From contig CAIIXF020000010.1 in NCBI GenBank assembly GCA_903813345.2, positions 9,232,349 to 9,296,348 of the forward strand: a stretch of DNA of 64,000 nucleotides, given 5' to 3'. Below, one piece after another: positions 37,542 to 48,605 of this stretch. Positions within the stretch are counted from its first letter, which is position 1, and each line of letters begins with the position of its first letter. A program made the translations under genes and the position numbers. The notes under the pieces were generated by a model. It was not told the DNA's origin. It saw only the letters and a program-made list of their open reading frames with translations, and did not search any database. This DNA is from Owenia fusiformis. Its lineage: Eukaryota; Annelida; Polychaeta; Sabellida; Oweniidae.

Positions 37542-39546
37542 GCGAGTATATGGGTTCTAATAAACAGGACATTGGGCTTGTTTTTTAGAAAGATTTGTTG
37601 ACTTGTATGATGGAATCTTATAATCACAACATCAATATATATTTCACGCGATCGCTAGGGTCAATGGAAATAATTTCTGAAATATACGGACCTCAGAGTC
37701 AATTCCTTCACACATTTTCTAAAGGCTCTCACAATTTACCTGAATTTTCGTATATGTAACGAGTGGAACTAGCCTAGCATTCGAGTCTTTTTCTAAGCTG
37801 ACCTTTATACTTGCAATAAAAATATCACTCATTTTGAACAACAGATGCAAGTCAAGCATGTAATGTAAATATTTATTTGGAAATCAAAAGCTTCGTGCAT
37901 TTGGGTTCATTGGCCTTTTTGCAGAGATCTAAGAATTGTTGGATTGTCGGATACTGTTTTAATTGATTTGTGATATTTTGATTTGTATCACATATGATTT
38001 GAAGAATAATGACATGTTATGGAGAGGTCTAAAACGCTTTTAGAACGGCTTTTTAGTGTATCAAAATTCACAGAGCACAAATCTGAAACTCTTATGATCT
38101 AATATTAATTTCATATCCTAGAGTCAGAGGTTAGATATATATTTCATATGACTTATGTAGGAATCAAAAGTATCGTCTTATTTCTAGTCCGTCGTTAGAA
38201 TGAAAGGATAAATCAAAATATACAAATAAGTCACGTGAGCGTGTCAGATACGTCATCACGTACGTCACACCAGTAATCAAAATAACACAAAGAAATATGT
38301 TCTTGACGAAGGTTTTCAAATTACGACCGACATTTTTAAAGTAGAAACTATTTCGAAAATTCACCGACAAACAGGGGTTCGCCTTCCTGTATTACATAAT
38401 ATTCTGCCATCTTGGATTAGGAAATACTGAGGAAATAGTAGCTTATTATCTTACGATTATACCCGCGATTACCCCAATGAATGATTACATATTCCCTTCT
38501 TTTATTTCTCACTTGTTAAAACCAACAACATATTCACCCTTAAACTTATAGTAAAACAAGAATTATTAGACACTGCATATCTTATCTTTATCCGGTAGAC
38601 ATTATTACCCTCGGCATCAAATTATCCAACCCTCAAAAGAAACCGGAGCACAGCATCTAGGCTAACAAAAGCTAAGTGAAGGCCAAGACTAGATATCGGT
38701 GCAATTAATGATGAAGTAATTGGTAGGCGACGTTAAAGCTGAGAGATGCAATAGCATGTAATAACATGTCATCTGTCTTAGCTGAGTCACTGGGCTCTTT
38801 CTTCCTTCCAACTCACTTGCGGTTGCGTCTCGGCAGATCACATTACCAGGAATGTCGGAGTTTCTTAACTTCATTTGTCCAGTATTTTATTTCCAAAGAG
38901 AGACAATGGGAGCTCAGAATGAAATTATCTCATCGTGTGGAATTTCAGAATGTTCGTGCCTTCGATTCAAAGAGGTGCCATTTCCTGTATTTAGCCTGTA
39001 CTTGTTGCCTTTTTGTTTATTCTTGTTCTCGTTATTATATTGTTTCAACTAGTCTATAGCTATCATCCACAAGGGGATGGCATGTCAGAGCGGATACATG
39101 CAAACAAATTCAAACAAGACGGGGGTCATATTTCTGAAGTGGGTATCCATAACTACGTATATAACACTTGATATTGCTAAAATTATCTCCAAAACAATAA
39201 CGTCTTTTGGACTGTGAGGTAGAATACGATCCCATCTAGGCACCATTTTCAAAAGTTTTCTTAAGATAACACATTGATTTAATATCAAGTGTAGTATTCA
39301 TGATTATAAAATACACAACGTCAAAGATGACCAGAATAACTTGCAATACCTCTGTGGTCTTTTCAATAAAGCATCGGTCTTCGGGGTCACTACATTTCAA
39401 GAAGTCAAATAACACATTTAAAGTACTTTGCATCGACCATAAGTGAGCCTATTCTCCTTTCAGTTTCACGTTTTCAAATGGTATGATATACTGGTCCCGG
39501 GGGTGGTACCATCGGATAGAAAGGGCATTAACTAATCGGGATTATA
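37542..39546. other. Gene-free DNA with some dual-strand ORFs
   Basis: Short ORFs of 65-97 codons at 38766-39059 (+) and 39085-39433 (-) have no family resemblance or splice borders. I treat them as chance. Confidence 0.35.
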
Positions 39547-39672
39547 CACTTCCCTACAAATGTTGGGTAACTCCATAACTCCCCTATAGGGCCTCATGTA
39601 AAAGTCTATTGATGTAAGCATTTTTAAATCAGATATACGTTTCTGACCTAATTTAACTTTTGGAGGGGAGTG
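39547..39672. mobile_element. 126-bp MITE of the CACTCCCCT family
   Basis: The left end CACTTCCCTACAAATGTT pairs with the right end AACTTTTGGAGGGGAGTG, and TA flanks both sides (39545-39546, 39673-39674). The termini match the 1360-bp element at 42462. Confidence 0.75.
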
Positions 39673-39674
39673 TA

Positions 39675-41690
39675 AAGGTTTAATCAATCAAAATGATATA
39701 AAAGCTGACCTCTGAAAAATATAATATCGCCTATCATGATAAAAAATATCCTTTCAGTGGCGTTTGAAGGATTTAGAATTTCCCTCTGTTTCATTTAATG
39801 GTCTTGAAATGATGGATATATCTAACCTCCAGAAATTGTTCCATGATTTGTAGTCACCGGGGTTTCACTGTCAATTCAATTAAAGCGCGGTAGTAGCGTA
39901 GTTGAGTCACACACGTAATTAGGTCACTGGCCTATTAATTCTAATAGTAGAAACCGCACCTTTTTCATTTAGTTGAACCTACTTGAACCAAATGCACTTT
40001 TATGATATATATTTATTTTTTTGCACAGATAATATTCTAACTTGGCTTATTAGTTATTCCTACCGAGGGTCACGTAGATATTATTACTAAACCGTGGCAT
40101 ATCTTTACTCCAAAAACAGTTTGAGATGAAAATGCATACACAAATATGCAGCCTCCTGATTATCTCGGGAGTTTATTTTTTGCCATTATTCAGTTGTGCA
40201 ATCGTATAGAGGATAGAGGTTCATGCTCATGATAATGGCCCCTTCTGTTACAAAAAGGTCCTTGTGGTAATATAGCACAGTCACATGCTCTTGAAAAGTG
40301 CCCCCTTACAGTACAACACAATGTGCTCATGTGAGCCCCTTTTTACACAATCACTGTCATAATTGCTCACGATTAAGCGAGAAATATAAATGCATTTAGT
40401 TCATTCTGATTGTATCTTCGTGAGGAGAGAAAGGGGACAATTTATCCAAATAGGCATCCACATTTTAAAGAGTAGATTGAATGTTGAATGTTTCTTGGCT
40501 CATTATTGTCCGGATTCTTACAGTTATTGGGTGACCTAAGGCTTAAGTTGCTCATACAATGACAATAGGACAAGGACAACACTCCCGGGGATCAATTGCC
40601 ACTTTTGCACGAGGACAAGAGACTACAAATATACGGCTTGCTGTATCCGAATTCTGTATAGTTGATAGACCTGCCATCTTTCAATGAATTTAAAACTTGA
40701 TTAATGTTATCCAAGGATTTTTCATTTTAGAAAATGGCGACATCTTTTAAATACATTGAACAATCTGCAATCTGAAACATCACAAAATAAAAAAAATCTC
40801 TACTCGTAAAATGATCGTTAAACATTTCATTAACATAAGAAACCATAACATATACACATGTAGCGAGGTTCTAGGTTCACAACGTGTTAGAACGTGGAGT
40901 AAATATTTCTGTATCTATCCAGCTATTGACTGAGTTATGGACATAACGCATATCAGTCCCAGTCCCACTTCAGAGTTTTTAAAGAAAATTCATATATCTT
41001 TTTAATATTGATTTTAAACATATTATTTTCACTTTTAAAAAATGCCTGATCTTTCGCACATTGTAAATTCAACTCTTCTGAAATTAAATCGATCACTGTT
41101 GAATTGAGATTCGTAGCAACAATATGTATGCATTGACTATATCATAGTTCTACACTGTATATATGGAATTGAAATACATTGATTGATTCATATGATCTTT
41201 ATACAGGAGAGATGTGATTCATTACAACTCTCCCCCTGATGGTACACACCCTTTTGTTTATAGAGACGCTATTTTACCATGGGTATTAAATAATCAAACT
41301 ACCATTGGAAAGCAAAAATATCAGCAATATGAATAAAATAATGAGAATGTTTAAGTTGCTACAAAATACTTTCATGAATAGGGGGCAAAAATTTAATCAT
41401 TTCTTCTAAATCAGATAAAAGGTTATCTTTTATTATATTCAAGTATAAGTGCTAGTCACGTAATGTCTAAATTTTTGCATCATACCTTTACCAAATAAGG
41501 AAGCCACTTCATGCAAGTATATGCTGACATGAATGCTGGGGTCACAATGATCAAAATGAGACTGTAATCAATAGCATGTGGTACCAATGCTGGAATATGT
41601 ATGTATTGTAACACTTCGGATTTTGTTTCATGTATGCCATACCATTTTTGGTAACAAAATTTTCTCTAAATGACATGTATGTATGTATTT
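39675..41690. other. Gene-free AT-rich DNA
   Basis: No supported feature. Confidence 0.35.
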
Positions 41691-42205
41691 ATTTATTTAA
41701 GTGTCACGCCAATATATAAAATTACATATTATTAAAAACTACATAAAATCACTGGCCCTGCCGGTGTCGGCATATGAGACACTATGGTGTACAATAATCA
41801 CTTTTAAGACCAAAGTTTTTAAATAAGTTAAAATGATCGTCTTTCAATACATAGTTTAATAATTGTCTTTCCCAAACGACGTTGAAGGAGTTCACAGTTC
41901 ATTATTAAACAATATTTTGCAAGGTTAGATGTTTCAAAGTCCTCGCCAAATATTGTCCTTGCACTATCCATAAGCTCACTCCTCTCGAGCTGGTCTAAAG
42001 GGCATTCTATCAGAAAATGCAGTTCTGTTTCGACAGCATTACCGCAATGACAGAGGCGCTCCTCAAGAGGCATATTGATATAACGGCCCGTTTCTAATTT
42101 TAACGGTAAAGTGCCACTTCGTAGTTGAGCAATGGCACGTCTTTCATGGCGGGTGAGGTTAGCATTCATGTTTATTACATAAGGCCAAATAAGGCCCAGT
42201 AGCAT
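41675..42205 (-). mobile_element. Non-LTR retrotransposon 3' fragment (Jockey/CR1-like tail)
   Basis: The minus strand holds 125 codons (42205-41828) with YINMPLEERLCHCGN and HFLIECP, the cysteine/histidine-rich tail found at the C-terminus of Jockey/CR1/I-type LINE ORF2 proteins. A ~150-bp 3' UTR follows, ending in short AAAT/ACAT repeats (plus strand ATGTATGTATGTATTTATTT at 41681), as such elements often do. The reverse transcriptase is absent, so it is a dead 5'-truncated copy. Confidence 0.8.
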
Positions 42206-42461
42206 ACTTTCAATTAAAGTTATCTTATCAAAGTGTAATTTATGGATTGATTTCCCATTTGGTTTTATAGAATTTCCGGCACGTGGAGGAGTGGGATCTA
42301 CTTCAGGTAAGTAAATAAATCAATGAGGCTTTAGTATCTGTGTTTGGGAACCCGTTAAAATATCATACAGTAATAGAAAGTTTAAGCTTGCAATGTTTTT
42401 CACAACCTAAACGTGAACGGAAAATATTTAAGCGATGCATTTGTATGGGCGATTGGTCATA

Positions 42462-43821
42462 CACTCCCCTCCATAAGTTTGGCGACCTTTTTCCCCCATT
42501 GAACTACGTGTTAAAGCCTCTTTACGATATTCATCAAATAAACTAAACACTTAGTGTTCAAAAAAGTTAGACAATTCAATTTTCTATATAAAAATAGTTT
42601 TTGCTGAATCTTTTACTGAAAAGATATCCTGATTTCTGATTTGCCCCGAACCCTCCATTTCCCATTGGATTACATGGACGTGTCGCAAAAAGCTCGCGCA
42701 CGCATTGTTACACATTTTGTGGCGTAATCCAGAGGATCCTCGCTTTTAACATGATAGAATGTGACGTTTTTGAGAAAAATGTACACACATGAAAATCCTT
42801 TCGTCCTCCACATTTACCTCTATATCTCAAAACATTTTTGACAAATAACTCTGATATCATATATATATTGTTAATGAGCTAGGAGCATCATAAAACTCGA
42901 ATCAATTGATATTTTAGGTGAAATAAATATACGTGTTGCTGTGCTTGAAAATAGGCGAATGGCGTAAATTAGCCCTATTTTAATGAATTTTGAAAACCTT
43001 TCGTCCTCCACTTTTCCACATACAACAGAAAATACATACTTTTGTGAACAAAATCAACTATTTATTAATAAACTAGAGTTTAGGAGCAAAATAATCATGT
43101 ATGATTTATTAAAAATTGATCTCGTATTTTTTGTTTAATGTACACCTGAAAAGTTGAAGGTACCAAAAATGAGCAAAAAAGGTCGCTGTCAACAGATTCT
43201 ATTTTTCAGACTCTATGACGTCACAATATGGGACGCTTACTTAAATTCATCCTTTGAAATAAAACTTCCATCTACCTTTATCAAGACGAAAAATAAGTAT
43301 AATAGTCATATATTGTTTGAGTTATGAGCGTTTAAAGACGAAAAATAATTCAAAATGTAACGTGTCAACATGGGATATTTGCCAGATGTTTTGGTAAAAA
43401 ACTCTTTTTTAAAAACGAACGCGCAAAAAATGTGAACGGAGTGTAGTTGATCTAAAATCTTCATCGAAACAGCTTTAAAATGATATATAACTTTAATTAG
43501 AATATTATCTTATAATCCGGGGAATCAAAGTTACATTCACGCGATACCCTTTAAAAACAAATGCGCCACCTTTTTGCGACACGTCATGGGAATGACGATT
43601 TTCAAAAATTCATCAAATTTATCATCAATTTTCGACCTATTGTAATTGAGGAAAAAATTGAGAAAATTTGGAGGTATTGGAAATAAAGTCAAGTTTCGTT
43701 TCCATCAATAGTATTAAGTTATTTCATCGCCGGTTAAGTAAATAAAAACTCAAAGGTAAAGAGGCTTTAACACGTAGTTCAATGGGAGAAAAAAAGGTTG
43801 CCAAACTTATGGAGGGGAGTG
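42462..43821. mobile_element. 1360-bp TA-flanked DNA element, CACTCCCCTCC termini
   Basis: The left end CACTCCCCTCCATAAGTTTG pairs with CAAACTTATGGAGGGGAGTG at the right, and the ~65-bp arms run on through AACTACGTGTTAAAGCCTC. TA flanks both ends (42460-42461, 43822-43823). A second inverted pair inside (GACGTGTCGCAAAAAG near 42674, CTTTTTGCGACACGTC near 43571) extends the fold. CTTTCGTCCTCCAC occurs twice directly (near 42798 and 43000). No transposase frame is visible. Two much smaller relatives lie at 39547 and 45832. Confidence 0.85.
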
Positions 43822-43823
43822 TA

Positions 43824-44557
43824 CGTATAGGTAGGTGTTTCGATTGTATATGCAAGCTTGAACTCCCTATTGTGCTGCTGAACCTGGAAATCAATTGAAT
43901 TAAGAGAGGCAGCTTAAACGTTTTCTTAAAATTACATTAACATGATTGTGAGCGATGTAATGTCCATTAAAAGCTGTTATTTCAAACAACAAGTCCTAAA
44001 TCACCCATGAGGTAACCGAGGCCATTGTATTTAATTAATTTTTGTGCGAAATTAATTAAGGGGGGTAGAAACCATGGTTTAACCTTGCCCAGGCTCTCAT
44101 ACTATAGTAAATATCAAAATCTTGTAAAACAGAAACACAACATATCTATAATTTGATTTAATAATTTAATTTAGATAAAAACTAATATCACCATTTTGAG
44201 CTACACATGTACACGTACATCTTATAAATAACAAATATCAAATTGTCATTTTTATTCGGCCTATGTCTGTTCATCATGAGATCCAGTCTCAACATTGAGC
44301 AATATCAATATTTTATATAAATAAGTACACTATAAATAAATATAGACAGTCAGTATATACCAATGGTCAGCTCATTGCTCGAGTATATAAAGTCCATACT
44401 CTGTGAGTCTGATGATTAAACCAATGGCTATAATATTTGAAAGTCAGTTTGTAGAAATGCCGATTGCCAGGCGAATCACAGAAACACGCGTGGAATACAT
44501 GTCATAAAATTATCATAGGCGGCAAGTAGGTCCCGAATAAACAGTTTTTAGACCCTA
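43824..44557. other. Intergenic; strong TATA-like word on the plus strand
   Basis: TATATAAAG at 44383-44391 with GC-free flanks would fit a TATA box directing plus-strand transcription from about 44415. No plus-strand gene follows, only antisense frames of the gene at 44558. Confidence 0.3.
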
Positions 44558-45076
44558 CTAAATATCAAGTTCATTGTTTTTCGGGTCCCGGGCCTCCATT
44601 CTACGTTCCCACAAATCCTGAAGGTGGACCAATGAGACGGGATCCATTCCTTCTATTAAATTATGCACAGCGTTCCTCCTCATCCTTGGCGACAACGAAG
44701 CAGCATCTTGCCTCAAGTTGCTATGGTCACAGATTCCGTTGCTATGGTCACATATACCGTTGCCATAGTCACATATACACTCCTTCAGTGACTGTTTCAT
44801 GTCTTTCGTATTAAAAGATCCACGGGGGCTAGAATCCATTGCGCAATTAGTGTCCGAATTACGCATTGCCAGGTTCCAGTTTGCTATCAATGTGTCTATT
44901 AATGAATCTATAGATGATGTATCGAATCCAGAGAAAATATGTGGCAATGCGTTTCTTCGTCTCCGCATACACGTACAGTCTTTAGATTCATCTTTTCTTA
45001 CTGGCTCCATCCCCATAGTTATAGTATGTACGGTTTCCCTTGCTCCACACGTCTTCTCCATACAATAGTCTGGCAT
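44558..45076 (-). CDS. Orphan 172-aa protein with internal duplication and multibasic sites
   Basis: A single-exon frame with ATG at 45076; the codons just upstream run into a stop, so this is either the start or there is a short 5' exon I cannot see. No family is recognised. The protein has two related segments, RRNALPHIFSGFDTSSIDSL (residues ~40-59) and RRNAVHNLIEGMDPVSLVHL (residues ~133-152), each right after a multibasic run (RRRR, RMRR), and a tandem cysteine repeat CDYGNGICDHSNGICDHSN encoded by a 24-bp DNA repeat. Multibasic sites before repeated segments recall peptide precursors, but there is no signal peptide at this start, so secretion is not shown. Composition is more GC-rich than the surroundings, which favours a real gene. 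Confidence 0.55.
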   Translation of the reverse strand: MPDYCMEKTCGARETVHTITMGMEPVRKDESKDCTCMRRRRNALPHIFSGFDTSSIDSLIDTLIANWNLAMRNSDTNCAMDSSPRGSFNTKDMKQSLKECICDYGNGICDHSNGICDHSNLRQDAASLSPRMRRNAVHNLIEGMDPVSLVHLQDLWERRMEARDPKNNELDI

Positions 45077-47124
45077 ATTAATCTCGATACAATATGTATG
45101 CGTTATTAGGATTTAGTAATTCACGAATTACCTTTCGTAATAATAAATTCTATAGTTCTATTCAGCCCTTTTGTATGTTTAGTAGTATACTCTGACGTCA
45201 ATGCGATGTGGTTGAATAAAAAAATGTTGATGAATATACTCAGTTCAAAAACTAGTCCTTGAAGGAATCGTGTTCAACAGTGTTGTGTAGTGTCATGTTA
45301 TATACAGAAGTATGTACTAAGTATTGATAACACTTTATGGGATGTATGATAAGAGACCTATAACCCCTCGAGTCATCACTACCGGCGAAAACAATTGAAT
45401 CATGATGACGAACGCAGAATGATTCATACAGAATTCGTTGGCATTTATGATTACTAGTACTGCGTAAATCTTATCAATACCATAGAAGGATGATATTGTA
45501 TTACTCAAACCGGTGGAAGATATGTGGTGATTACAAGAAATGCCACTGTAAACATTCCATTCTCACTAACGAATAACAGAGTTAAAGGCCCTATGTAGAA
45601 TTTGAAAAACATTATATTATAGTCTTGTTAGACTTTTATTTTTAGTCAGACTTTTCTATTTCAAATTTTTCATTTTCAATTCGACAACAAAAGCCTTTTA
45701 ATACGTCCAATTTTCGATACTCACACATTGCTTTCCAAACACCATGAATGGGTTGAGTGTATCTTACCATTGTGACCGCAACACGAGAGCTAACTGTATT
45801 TCACGGGGGGTGTAAATTGCCCAAATGGTTACACTCCCCTCAACAATTTGAAGCTAGGTAAACAGGCTTTACATGCGAGCCAGGTTGTCAAACTTATAGA
45901 GGGATGTAAGCTCTACCGACATTTATTTTAGAAATAAGGCAGTACAAATTATCTGTAACTAATATGAATATTTCAATAATCATTAACAATATCATGATGA
46001 GACACCTGTATTGAATTTCAAATATTTGGATATGTAATATTCCTCAAAAATGCTGCCTACGTCAACATATTTCTCAGAGTCAATAAGACGCGGGTTGATA
46101 TTTGACACTTAAGAAATAATGAGTTCGTCATTTACGTCAGCTGTGGTTTGAAAAAACGACGAGACAGGAGAAGGTCGGGTTGTTTTACACATGTATCTAC
46201 ACATGAAACGGCACATGTGAAAGTCATAAAAACTTGTATATTTGTATATTTGAAAAGCCTAGTATGTACTTTTATCATTGCAACCTTAAGCACAGTGTTT
46301 ATAAAACGAATCGAACGAACAACGGAATCACGAGCCCAGGAAGAAGATTTAAATCCCCCCCCCCCCTCAGTCACTGTATAATGTAAAAATATTTTTTCTA
46401 AGTAATACATAGTGAGTGGGAGGGGGATGAACTCTTGTCCCTGTGTCCAGGGAATGGAATTAAAAACTGCCAATTGAATATTTGAAAATTTAGCAGTACA
46501 ATTGTAATTTTGGAAATGTCATTCAAAGAATGTAAGCGGACATGTAAAGCTTTTGTCAAAAGTAGTTCAAATAAGGTCAAAACTAGGTCATAGTGAGCTG
46601 GGGGTGTGTACGTATTTTTCTTGGATACTCTTTATTTCCTGAATAGTATTTTACTAATTGCAAAATAATTGTTCTTAGATTTTATATTTTTTTAATCACC
46701 AAATACAGGGTGATTAAAAGGCCCAAAACTGGAGGTCGTTTTTACGAATTCCCATTCATGGATAATCTACACCAAATCAAAAAACACCACGTGACTACCG
46801 TACAGCAAATATGACTGCTAAAGTCACCGTAGAATTTTCACCAGCCGTAGAATTTGCTATCGCCCGTAGAAATGATGGACTGCACGCTCGCCGTAGCAAA
46901 TTTGACTGAGATTTAGTCAATTAATGGGCAATCCACAAACTCTGATTTCCATTTCACCATCTGTCAGTTTCTTTATATCTGATTTCTTGAAGGATAAATA
47001 TAAATATCACCATACATGAAAAAATTGTCATGTCATTTCTAGTTATCGTATTTATGTTAACTAAGTGATTTCAGAGCTCAGACAGACGGACAGACCGGGA
47101 TGCGTCGACAATATGGCCCCATTA
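45077..47124. other. Intergenic with one tiny MITE
   Basis: No gene seen. A poly-C run (46357-46367) and a fourfold CGTAGAATTT-like repeat (46829-46895) are the only simple sequences. Confidence 0.4.
45832..45906. mobile_element. 75-bp MITE of the CACTCCCCT family
   Basis: The left end CACTCCCCTCAACAATTTGA and the right end TCAAACTTATAGAGGGATG are flanked by TA (45830-45831, 45907-45908). It is smaller than the 126-bp and 1360-bp relatives. Confidence 0.6.
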
Positions 47125-47644
47125 CACTGGTGATCCACTCGATTACGAACCGTTTTGGTAACAAAATGTCGGAAGTCGAAGGCACGATTTTTCTTTTTTC
47201 CTTATTTCACGCGTTGTAGGCAGAATCCCCACGACGTTTTTTCTCACAACGTGCAGCAGTATCATATATTTTAGAAAATGTACATGTTTGCGAAAAAATA
47301 GCTTAGAGGACAACAGAATCGTCGATTTACTTCCTCACTTAAGTTACATAAACGGTTTTTCGAAAAACAGTTAAGATCTGCACTTTTAACCCAAACCGTT
47401 TATGTAACTTAAGTGAGGAAGTAAATCGACGATTCTGTTGTATTCTGAACTATTTGTTCGCAAATATGTACAATTTCTTAAACATATGATACTGATACAC
47501 GTTTGTGTTAGAAAATGTCGTGGTAATTCTGCCTACAACGTGTAAAATAAGGAAACGAGAAAATCGTACCTTCCGGATGTTCCGACATTTTGTTACCAAA
47601 ACGAACCGTTTTGGTAACCAGCGTAATCGAGTGGATCACCAGTG
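47125..47644. mobile_element. 520-bp foldback element, CACTGGTG termini, 5-bp target duplication CATTA
   Basis: It begins CACTGGTGATCCACTCGATT and ends with the complement AATCGAGTGGATCACCAGTG, flanked by CATTA on each side (47120-47124 and 47645-47649). The arms (~47125-47360 and ~47390-47644) pair over nearly their full length, for example ATCGTCGATTTACTTCCTCA with its complement, and the loop is ~40 bp. There is no coding sequence. CAC-starting termini with a 5-bp duplication are seen in Transib and ProtoRAG elements; CACTA and Chapaev groups are alternatives. Confidence 0.85.
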
Positions 47645-47894
47645 CATTAGATGGTGGGGATATAATAAAAAAAAAATGAACACAAGATCTAGTAGTATTA
47701 CATATATATGAGTTTTTACAATATTGCTGATTAAATATTACATGATTTATAAGTATAAATAATACATCATTAGCCTCCCCTCCGGCATATCATGATTTAG
47801 CAAACATGGGCATCTTCGCAATATGACTATAATCGATGTTTCGGTTGACATCGATCATCTACCGCTAGAAAACATGTATTTTCAAAACGCACTA

Positions 47895-48605
47895 TCATTC
47901 CTTTGGACGGTTACGCCCTAGCCTGTCATGGGCCTCTGCAAAATGTCCGGCTGACACAGCAGATATAAGTGAGACCTCCAGTGCCATTGTAAAACCCGCA
48001 ATAATCTCCGCCAATCTGCGCGTTTTATCTTGTCCCTCGCATGCAATGATACGTAGGCAATCACGCTGTGTCGGAAGATTAACAGCGCCACCTTTTAATG
48101 ACAACATAACTTGCGGCATATCGACTTTGACTTGAACCCCTCCATTTGAATCCTTCTCAATACTTGTATAACACACCGAAGATTCTGAAATGTACCCAAG
48201 ATTTTGCCCCGTTGCTATAAATATTGCTGTCACCAAATTTGAAGCGTTTGCAGTGGTACCTATTGTGCATGATCGAGTATTCGCGCGCCTTGCAAGCATC
48301 CATGTTTCATAAAGCTTCGCTGCACTTGTTTTTAGGTACTTTGCCAGATGATGTTTGGATATGTATCCCTCCGCAGCCACAGCTATTCCCCTTGATGCCA
48401 TGGAATTATGTTGAACTGGCTTGCGATCTCCAACAAGTCCGCTGTATGCCCAACTTGCTGTTATATCAACATACGGAAGCTCTAGAGGGACTGTTTCTTC
48501 TACCCACGTGGCGATGTCCTTAGAGATCGCATGGGTAAGAATGTTTAGATCATAGTCGACAACACAATCATCACTTGTCGTAAATACATGAAGCATGTGC
48601 AGAGT
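47895..48605 (-). CDS. HMGR-like gene, exon 3 (terminal)
   Basis: The acceptor is TTTTCTTCTTCAG|ACTCTG. Contains the DRKP, GQN and terminal His motifs and the stop codon. Confidence 0.9.
   Translation of the reverse strand, partial: TLHMLHVFTTSDDCVVDYDLNILTHAISKDIATWVEETVPLELPYVDITASWAYSGLVGDRKPVQHNSMASRGIAVAAEGYISKHHLAKYLKTSAAKLYETWMLARRANTRSCTIGTTANASNLVTAIFIATGQNLGYISESSVCYTSIEKDSNGGVQVKVDMPQVMLSLKGGAVNLPTQRDCLRIIACEGQDKTRRLAEIIAGFTMALEVSLISAVSAGHFAEAHDRLGRNRPKE

Noticed and set aside
38766-39433. Cluster of overlapping ORFs on both strands
   Set aside because: No resemblance to known proteins and no coherent exon borders.
44383-44391. TATA box for a plus-strand gene
   Set aside because: No credible plus-strand coding sequence follows; noted only as a sequence word.
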